Source of the DNA: Terebella lapidaria
Lineage: Eukaryota > Annelida > Polychaeta > Terebellida > Terebellidae
Length of the DNA: 64,000 nucleotides
Direction: 5' to 3'
Assembly (NCBI GenBank): GCA_949152475.1
Contig: OX424566.1
Coordinates: 30,976,423-31,040,422 of the forward strand
Below are positions 55,294 to 64,000 of the stretch, piece after piece. Made by a program: the position numbers and the translations under genes. Position 1 is the stretch's first letter. The number at the start of each line of letters is the position of its first letter. Under the pieces are notes generated by a model. The model saw nothing but the letters and a program-made list of their open reading frames with translations. It was not told the origin of the DNA and ran no database searches.

Positions 55294-58200
55294 GTTATAT
55301 GTAATAACCCAGAGTTTGATTTTTAGTTGTAGACTCTAAGTTATGTTCCATTTCATTATGAAATGTCGAGGAGTTTTGTTATAATCATATCATTCCGATT
55401 CGTTGTTTTGAATGTATTTGTATATGTATCATCGTAGTGACTGTTGACGGACTGACAGCTGACGATTATTTTGACGGTTAGGATCTTTTTGTTGTATGCA
55501 GTGCTTTCTCATTGTCGCGCAGGGTGTGTGTGTGAGTGTTGGGTTTTGACCTCTTAAGACTTCTTTAGCTTTTCATGTTTAGTTTTTGCGATGGTAGGGT
55601 CTGGCGAGGGTAATCTCCGAGGGCGTAGAAATAATGAAGGGTATTTAGCTACTGTAACGGCCCGTCCCTCCCGCGCACCACATTTCCATGACAACACCCA
55701 CTCTCTACATGACACAGCACACTATACACGGCCACTACACGATCAATACACGATCAATACACGTCAAACCCCATACAACCACCGGCCCCGATCAATACAG
55801 TTCATACGCACCCGGCACTGCCTGCACTAACATACATGCATATACTTTAACACATGGAAAATTACAGACACCTGCTCCCAGATCATGTGACCAGACATGT
55901 CAGAACATACACAGCCAATCACACGACCCCGTATGCTCAAGGCGGGAAAATCCTCCCACATGCTCCTCGGCCCCGCGCACTTGTCCAGAATCTATTAAAG
56001 AAGATGGCGGTGTTTTGTGACCCTAGAAAACCCAGAATTTAGAAGAAGATAGAAACTGTGATATTTATATGGACTGAATTATAAGAATTATATACGACTG
56101 GGGATATATCATCTGGACATAGGTGTGAGTGTCGGCCTGTGGATATATTTGCGGCATTGGACTTTGTCATCTCAATAAACTGTTTTATTGGAAACTGCCG
56201 GCCTTTTTAATCACACGACACGAGGGACGTTCAGACATAAAGGCCTGATATCGGCCTGTGAACGATATTCGCCACACAAGCAATATATATTTCAATCCCA
56301 AAACATAAACAACTATATTTCAGCAAAATACAATCACACCTGTTTTGAATATGCACGATTTTACGGTGCTCTGTTAACTGAAATTTTGCAACATAAAAAT
56401 GCACTTGAAGCTCTATTAACGTAATCAGCTACAAACAGTGAGGTAATGAAGAGTCAAAGTTTAAAGGGGGACTCCGGCGAAATTGAGTGTTTTCATTCGC
56501 AAAATCGATCAAAATAGCATCGTCATAGAAATATAAAAAGAATACCAGTGTGTATAGTACGGAAGCCCATAGGTGACATGCGCGTAAAAATTTTCCGTAC
56601 AATTTTGGTATATATATATACATTTGATACGATATTATAATTATGATGCTGGTGAATAATTGGTTGCATTATGCTGTGTGCTTCGACCCCGTATAACTTG
56701 TGCCATTGTTCCGCATGTGTTACGCTATGACTAAAAATATCATGTCAAGCTTCCCTCCATGTGCCAGCCGAAAAGGATAATTAATGAGTCGCGCCGTGTG
56801 TAAGGCCACTTAGCTATCGAAGAGGTGATGGAGTGATTTATTCTGGGGTATGCATCGACAGAGCCTCTGCCCGCTCTATGTAACATTCAGAGAAACAGCC
56901 TATTGGCACGGGAACTCATCACATAAACATTCACAGCGCCACGGTGTGACCGGCCCAGTTCAATACATCTTCGACCCCCCTACAATATTTGCGGCCCCGT
57001 CGTCTTGTGAAGAAGCTGAAAATGAACGGAACGATGCCGCCCCTGTGAGGGATGGATATTTATATCTCAGCCCTTATTAACTGTGTGTCGTCTGTGAAAT
57101 AACAATTCGACCCCGCTAGTTTATTGTGCGCTAATTTGTGAGAGAAGGAACGATTAATGAACTAGTTCACAAGGCATACACGAGCGCAGATAGACACTGA
57201 AGCTGTTTACAGCACCCACACAAACTTTTCACGTGATAAAACTATGGTGAGTCATCGCGCAAAAAGAGCCCAGTAAAAAGAACAGTCGAATAGTATAACT
57301 AGGATATGGTTTGGAGTGTGATATCCAGGGGACGGCAGACGGCTCTATGGAAATCTGGACAGTGTTAGGACCCCCCTACTGTCATAATGGACTGGCCTAG
57401 TAGGCCAACGAAGGATGGCACCTGCGTTTCCTTGACGACGGCCCCGTCTTGCAGCATATATACGCTTGGAACAATGATACATAGTGTAAAGACGTTTTCT
57501 ATACAGATAGAGAGCACTCCCCGGCCCGATTCTAAGAACTGGGATACTGATAGCATCTCGGTGTACGACATGGAGATTATCGGCAAGTAGGTCATTTGTG
57601 CCTGAGACTTTGATGCAGCAGGAGCGCTTGACTGTTGTCGGAGTTTTCAAGTGTGGATATACGTATCAAAAGAACAAATAACTTTTGGATATTTGTTGAA
57701 TATTTGTGCGGCAAACATTTCAAGTGACGATAGTTGAAGTTGGAAACTGTTGTCCGATATTTGATTGAACAAACTCTCGGCTAATTGTGTGAAATTGTGT
57801 TGACCTGTACTGTCTGATAAAATAGTCGGCTTTGAAGAGAGACAGACTGTTGTTACAGCCGACCCTGTGAATTTTCAACCCTGCTTACAAGCGGAAGTTA
57901 CTTGTGGCTTGTAAAGAAAACATGGCGGAGAAAGGAGACAAAAAGAAACCCCTGGACGATGATGCTTGATGGGGAAAAGCTTACCGTCGAAGTAATTGAG
58001 ACTGGGGACGAATCCGACCACCCCATTATCGTCCAGGACGGAAGTTCGACCTCCAGCCTCGAATCAGCCCCGGAGCCAGGCGACTCCGCTAGCGGCTCCG
58101 ACCCTGAACCGGCACCGAAGTCCATAGCCGCCAAGCTAGCCCAGCATGGAGCCCGTCACTTCCCGAGCCCGGCCTCCGACGACCAGCTCAACGTCGACCC

Positions 58201-61200
58201 CGGACAGTTTGACCGGCTGAACGAAGGGGCGGAAATCGTCCGTCGTGCCATCGTTGCCCAATGAGTGACCGAGGCCGCCAGGCAGCCAATTTCCGCCCCG
58301 ACACTGCCTCCCGCCGTTTCGGTAGTCATGGCCCCATTATTACCGGCCTGTGCAGCCAACAGCAACCCCCTTCCCTTCCAAGCGGACCTATTCGTCCCTG
58401 AAGAAAAAGTTAGGAGTTGGTCCACGATCGACCTCCAGTGATTCCTCACGGTCCAGCACTGGTTCTACATTCCCGACTTCGACCTTCCGCTGGCAGGTGG
58501 CTGAACTTATGGAGTTTGTCCTGGCTCCAGTGACACCTTACAGCACCCGACCCATCGACTGGAACCAGATTCCGCCCGGCGCGAAACAGGAGCGTCGGTT
58601 ATGGTCATGTCCATAACTTTGATGAACAGTCAACCCTGTCGGAGGGCAACCTCCTTACTCAAGCACGCTGATGGACAATATGAATGTCCATTTTGCATTG
58701 GAGAAGAGGAGAATGAGGGAGAGAGACGATGGCCCACCGTACCACGACGTGGACCCTTCCGGTCGGCCCAGGCCTTGGATGCCCATGTCCTGGCCTACCA
58801 CTCCCCTTTCCTTCGTTTCTCTGTATGCCCAGCCCACGACCACTTCCGGACGGTGGCCCAGGAGTACATGTTTCAGCATTTATCCCAACCGACCCTGCAA
58901 CACGTGGCGTTGCTCCCATTCTCTATCAAAGGTCGATTGTCAGCATCCGGCCCCATGCTTGCCAGGTTCATGCTGCGCTGCAGAATCGACATGCAGCCGA
59001 ACCCCAACTATCAGCCCCCGCGCGTCCCGGCCAACATCCCAATCTTCAGGAGGGACATCAACACGGTCCTTACCTTTGGGATTTGGCACATGGCGCCGGA
59101 ACTGTTCGACCAGTTCCCGCCCAACTCGGCCCCGGAGGTACAACAGGTACTTCGACGACTCGAGTACAACCGAGATACTACCCCAGCAGATGAGATACGA
59201 CTTGCCCGAATGTCCAGTGACATCCAGGCCATGAACCTGTGGGTTCATGTCTGCTGGCCCAGTGCAATCTTCTTTGTCCGTCTGATCACTTACCAGACCA
59301 ACACGGTAAGGACGGCAGGGGAGGTTCCAGTCACAACCACGGGTGTCTAGATTTCATCCGCCACTAGTTCGGCCCAGTCCACGACCTCCGCGACTTCGGC
59401 GACGTCTACAACAGTTTTAACCCCAGCGAAAACACGGACGTGGTTCCTCGACGAGTGAAAGTGGAACGACCTACGGCCCCGAATGTTACTAATTATCAGG
59501 TCCGTGAAGGATTAGTTCCACCACCGGAGGAATACTCGCCACTCCCGTGCAGGCCCGTGGTACTGGCACCACCCTCGACCTCACTAGTTGAAAGGCCCGC
59601 CGGACCCTCGAGTCCGGATCTGAGCCTGCCGCCTCCACTTAGGGAGATTAAGAAGGAGTGCCCCGAGCATTCGGCCTCTGACTCACAAAGCGACTCCGGT
59701 TACCCCGCCGGCACCCTCAGGACGGATGGTGGACATCGTCCTGGCCCCGCCATACCTCACAGGAGAGACGGAGCCTGTGCGCTCCGTACTGACCCAGGGT
59801 GCTACCAATGAATGACCCCGACTTCAGCTAGATGACCCTGAGCAGCAAGAGACTCTCCCCCGCGACCTCGATGAACGTCTTCCGCTACATGGGTCCGGGG
59901 AATTCGCTGCCGACCTACAATTCTTGCGGCAGCATGGAGAGCACTTGGCGACCCGCACCTTGCCCAGCCTTCAAGCTTTGCCTGGCCAGAATCCCGACCT
60001 GCAGAACTTTATTCGGGATGAGGACGCTAGGAGGCTTCCCAATTACATTGGCTTCCATGAGGATTTCTGGACAGCATGTCTCGACCAGGCCGCTCATAAT
60101 GCCGACCCCTTGCTCCTGCCCTCAGAACCGGAGGAGCACTTACCGACCCTGGCTCTCGCCCGAGCTGACGATCTGGCACACCAGTACCTACGCCTGATTC
60201 GCCAGGAGTATCTGTCGGCCATCGACTACCATGTCAGGCAGGCAGAGTACAACGGCCTGCCTGTAGGTTTCGGGATGGTCGCCCTACAGGAGCGTCATCG
60301 GCCCACATTTCCGGACTCCCTGTCCGATGAGAACCTGCGTCTTCGCGTCCGGATCAGCCAGTTGGAGGACCAGGTGACCAACTTGCGGCAGGACAATGCC
60401 CGACTTTGAACCCAAGCGGCCCAGGCACCCTCGATCCCAGCGCTATCGGAAGCTTCGGCTCCGTAGACCCCGACTGCGACCACACCGACTATTCCGGGGG
60501 ATCTGTTGGCGACTATCGTATCGATCCTGCCAAGGCTTCCCCCGGATGAACAAATTCAGTTGATGCGCCAGGCATCACCAGCCACCTAACGCCAGCAAAT
60601 GTGGACGAGAGCAAAAATGAACTACGGCCCTGAACTGTCGGCCCAGTATCATGTCGACCCTGTGGTGACTTGGAGAAGAATATCCTGGTCACGATTGTGA
60701 ATATTGTAATCATATATTTTGTTATATGTAATAACCCAGAGTTTGATTTTTAGTTGTAGACTCTAAGTTATGTTCCATTTCATTATGAAATGTCGAGGAG
60801 TTTTGTTATAATCATATCATTCCGATTCGTTGTTTTGAATGTATTTGTATATGTATCATCGTAGTGACTGTTGACGGACTGACAGCTGACGATTATTTTG
60901 ACGGTTAGGATCTTTTTGTTGTATGCAGTGCTTTCTCATTGTCGCGCAGGGTGTGTGTGTGAGTGTTGGGTTTTGACCTCTTAAGACTTCTTTAGCTTTT
61001 CATGTTTAGTTTTTGCGATGGTAGGGTCTGGCGAGGGTAATCTCCGAGGGCGTAGAAATAATGAAGTGTATTTAGCTACTGTAACGGCCCGTCCGTCCTG
61101 GCACCACCCATAAAACCCCATACAACCACCGGCCCCGATCAATACAGTTCATACGCACCCGGCACTGCCTGCACTAACATACATGCATATACTTTAACAC

Positions 61201-61208
61201 ATGGAAAA

Positions 61209-61499
61209 CTAGACGCTTCCGGTCGCCTACGACCGCTTGGGTGTATCCCCCGTAGCCCTATCATCTCTGTTGCCCCAAATATATCACTGTCAAGTGTGAA
61301 AAACTAGAGCAAGGGCTAAAAAAGATTACCAGAGAAATGTTAAATCTCAAGTCACAACTGTTTTCTTTTCCCCACCAAAATTGCTGCACTGATCTTCCGA
61401 GGTTATTGAAGATCGAATTCAAAATCACCACTGAAATCTCTTTATATGAATTTCCATTTCGACATGTTTGATAAAATAACGAAAATACAGATAGATCAA
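61209..61499. other. Unique AT-rich DNA after the array
   Basis: Nothing recognised. Confidence 0.5.
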
Positions 61500-62255
61500 T
61501 CTTTTCACCTATTTATATTTCAACTCAGAATATTTTACTTACTTGAAATTCAATGTAAAAGTTGACCAAAACTGCATTTCAAGATGACGAAATTGGAGCC
61601 AGATCGAACTTCTCACCATAAGTTATATTTCGACTCATAATACATGTACATGTATGTGCCAAACATGGTTTCAAGTTGACATTCAAAGTAAAAGTTAAGC
61701 AAAACTGCATTTCAAGATGACAAAATTGAAGCCAGATTAAACTTTTCGTCATAAGTTATATTTTAACTCATAATACCTGCCCAACTTGGTTTCAAGTTGA
61801 AATTCAAACTAAAAGTTGACCAAAACTGCATTTTAAGATGACGAAATTGGAGCCAGATCAAACTTTTCGCCATGAGTTATATTTCAACTCATAATATGTG
61901 CCAAACTTGGTATTAAGTTGAAATTCAATGTAAAAGTTGACCAAAACTGCATTTCAAGATGAAGAAATTGGAGCCAGATAGAACTTTTCATCATAAGTTA
62001 TATTCTAACTCATAATATGTGCCAAACTTGGTTTCGTGTTGAAATTCAAGCTAAAAGTTTACCAAAACTGCATTTCAAGATGAAGAAATTGGAGCCAGAT
62101 CGAACTTTTCATCATAAGTTATATTTTAACTCATAATATGTTGAAATTCAAACTAAAAATTGACCAAAACTGCATTTCAAGATGACAAAATTGGAGCCAG
62201 ATCGAACTTTTCACCATGAGTTATATTTCGACTCATAATATGTGCCAAACATGCT
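61500..62255. repeat. 121-bp tandem repeat, about 6 units
   Basis: The word CAAAACTGCATTT recurs near 61568, 61701, 61822, 61943, 62064 and 62166; most spacings are 121 bp. Units also share GGAGCCAGATCGAACTTTTC and ATAAGTTATATTT. There is no coding capacity. Confidence 0.9.
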
Positions 62256-62800
62256 AGTCAGGAGGAAATTTCACACAGGGTGGAAACGTAGTACAGACTT
62301 TTTCTATCTATTGATATGGCTTCATAATGGTCTAAGACAACCTTTTTCAGAGGGTGTGTAAAATTTTCTCCCGGGCTAACTTTTTTATGGCCTTTTTCAA
62401 AATGGCCGACATCGAAAATTTTGTATTTTAGGGAAAAAAACAAAATTATCCTCCTGGCATGATGCTTTTGGTCTATTAAGGTGACATTTAGTTATATGGA
62501 GATATATTCTTCATAACAATACTAATAATACCGATTCAAACGCCCCGAAAATAGAAAGATGGCTGCCAAATTTTAGCAACAATGACCGTCATATATATCA
62601 AGATAACAAGCCAACTCTGGTGGCCAGTCCTGGGCCTTGGGGTATGAGGGTGCTACTTGAAGAAGTACTCTCGTGTGTAGATGGTGACTGGCGAAGATAA
62701 CCATTAATTAATGTGAAACATGTAAACGAACCCGTCTAGCACCCACTCGCACAAAATCAACAGAATCAACCACTATCAGACAGAAAAAATAATTTCTGAG
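62256..62800. other. AT-rich stretch, nothing recognised
   Basis: No gene or repeat that I can support. Confidence 0.5.
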
Positions 62801-63990
62801 TCAACTCTTCGGGAGATCTGTTGGTGATAAGGCACGGGCATTGATGCCAAATTGGTCATTGTCAAATATAACACACACACATTGTGGTTGGCATAGAGGT
62901 TTGGATCCTTCGATGATTCTCAAGACCGTTCCCATGACGCCACTCACCAGACCATCCTCTACATTGGGATTGCTCATCATAGTCACCATGGAGCCCTTAC
63001 AGAGTGTAACATCAGCAGAAAGGTTACATTCAATGGGTACAGGTGTGGTATTCTTCTTCAAGCCTGATCTATTATCGATAACATTCACAGCCACAATCTT
63101 CGATTTCTGTCTGTTCAAAAAACAGTCATCTTTACATTGTGTGCAGCAGCAACTTGTTGAAGAGGAAACACTTGAAGTACATCTGCTTGGATCTGTGATC
63201 CTTAAGCATATCCTAATTTTCAGAGCTCTATGATTTAACATCTCCGAAAACGATTTGTCATTTTTTTGTCTCATTATGTCGGTCAAAGTAGTAACCTTGA
63301 AGTCGTCCCAAGGCTCTACAAGGGCAGCTGGGTCTCAGTATTTGTCCTCTTACATGCGGCAGTGGATAAAATCACTCGCTGCCAGAATCATGAAGAACTT
63401 TTGTTTCTCTTGAGTTGATCCAGACGACCTCTAATGAAATTCAGCATGCCTTTGCTGAAATCTCATCAATGATTATCAGCTCGAGGTTTTAATACCTAAC
63501 CTTTCTTCAGCAAGTGGTATATACTTTTGTCCCACACCCCTTTGCATGGTTCCGCCTCTGATGGTAAATGCTGCTTTGCCAGTTGGAGCCACACATCAGA
63601 GCTTTGATGATATAAAACTGTCCTTTATCAATATGCTGAATGTCCCCAGACATTTTCCGTTCATCTCATCGATGCACCACTAGCGAGTATGAATGAAGAC
63701 TTTCCCTTGCATATTGTTCATGCACTGCATGAGAACTTGAGCCTGGTTCTATGGGATTGCCAAGATGCTGTGTTCTACTGACAACTGAGCCCATCTTGGT
63801 ATTGGAGCTCCGAGGCAGCCACTCAATCTGGCAGGTCTTCCAGACTGATGTCCTCGAGGTAAGTGTCATCTAAGTTGGCTTTTGTTTCCAAGCGTCCAGC
63901 CGCCACTTGCTGGGGCATTGTGTGCCAAGGCATCTTCTGCAAGATGATTTTCTTGGATCTCTTCATGGCTACTTCAACCTCTTTGATATT
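62801..63990 (-). pseudogene. PIF1-family DNA helicase, decayed and 3'-truncated
   Basis: Minus strand, from about 63990 down. PTGKAAFTIRGG (about 63580) matches the conserved PTG.AA..I.G motif, and LIIIDEISAK (about 63483-63456) the motif II region. PWDDFKVTTLTDIMRQKNDK (about 63310-63250) is the hallmark ...LTEIMRQ.D segment. CKGSMVTMMSNPNVEDGLVSG (about 63020-62960), here with 21 residues abbreviated as CKGSMV...NPNVEDGLVSG, matches the C-terminal GA.VML..N....GL.NG motif. The pieces lie in more than one frame with stops between; the longest open part is 161 aa (62801-63286). The usual final helicase motif after this is not seen. PIF1 proteins unwind DNA 5' to 3'. It could come from a Helitron Rep-helicase or a cellular PIF1 duplicate; no Rep domain is in view. 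Confidence 0.75.
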
Positions 63991-64000
63991 ATTTCCAAAT

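Larger units (their letters stand above)
40607..61208 (+). repeat. Higher-order tandem array of LTR-element blocks, five LTR-containing units
   Basis: Blocks recur in fixed order: S1 (about 260 bp, ATTCCGATTCGTTG on), LTR (624 bp), F (about 1.0 kb, CAAGCAATATAT on), G (about 1.03 kb, ACTAGGATATGG on) and, in long units, a 2.5-kb middle block M with the zinc-finger and coiled-coil ORFs. LTRs start at 40870, 46201, 50182, 55653 and 61080 (the last is truncated near 61208). G starts at 44910, 47816, 48891, 51827 and 57298. M spans 52858-55390 and 58329-60818. Copies are nearly identical, so the duplications are recent. F is not a primer-binding site, so the array is not a simple chain of LTR elements. 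Confidence 0.9.

Noticed and set aside
62841-63233. 130-aa + strand ORF
   Set aside because: Antisense of the PIF1-like helicase relic.

Overview
The window looks like nuclear DNA of a marine invertebrate, most likely a lophotrochozoan such as a bivalve. The backbone is AT-rich. I see no bacterial operons, ribosome binding sites or rRNA/tRNA genes, and almost everything recognisable is a transposable element or satellite. The species cannot be fixed from sequence alone. No complete host gene was found; the only host-like signals are one exon-like ORF with a splice donor (26.7-27.0 kb) and a promoter-like stretch (30.74-30.87 kb).

Layout. (1) 1-5.1 kb is a GC-rich, CGGA/GCAG-biased element cut by the window edge. 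It carries two zinc-finger ORFs, each with its own CCAAT / CACGTG / TATAAAAG promoter, then a polypurine tract and an LTR-like 3' end holding a third copy of that promoter grammar. (2) 6.4-17.6 kb is a three-level nest: a palindromic MITE is split by a small Helitron, which is itself split by a 9.7-kb Ty3/gypsy LTR retrotransposon (7268-16966) with GGAAT target duplications and nearly identical LTRs. (3) 18.2-22.2 kb is a large inverted repeat whose two arms carry different MITE insertions, so each arm shows the empty site of the other's insertion. (4) 22.4-32.7 kb is AT-rich DNA with hairpin repeats, minisatellites, a 2.1-kb hairpin-ended element with a 147-bp satellite core, and a decayed ISL2EU-like (PIF/Harbinger-related) transposase. 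(5) 32.7-61.2 kb is a cluster of one LTR family (LTR begins TGTAACGGCCC). It opens with two gag-protease-bearing copies, one containing an inverted duplication, and passes into a higher-order tandem array of nearly identical blocks. In this family the place normally taken by pol holds a zinc-finger-like ORF and a coiled-coil ORF of unknown function. One array unit carries a 2.3-kb insertion made of 267-bp repeats, several of which contain a perfect consensus estrogen response element. (6) 61.2-64 kb has a 121-bp tandem repeat and a decayed PIF1-family helicase gene on the minus strand.

How it fits together. The most interesting theme is two distinct LTR-type families, at 1-4.6 kb and 32.7-61 kb, that both encode proteins with paired Cys/His fingers and a similar short Arg/Pro-rich motif and in which no polymerase is seen. 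They look like passengers that may depend on other elements for movement. The second theme is dateable nesting: intact target duplications and visible empty sites let the order of several insertions be read directly. LTR-type elements are described here as fossils.
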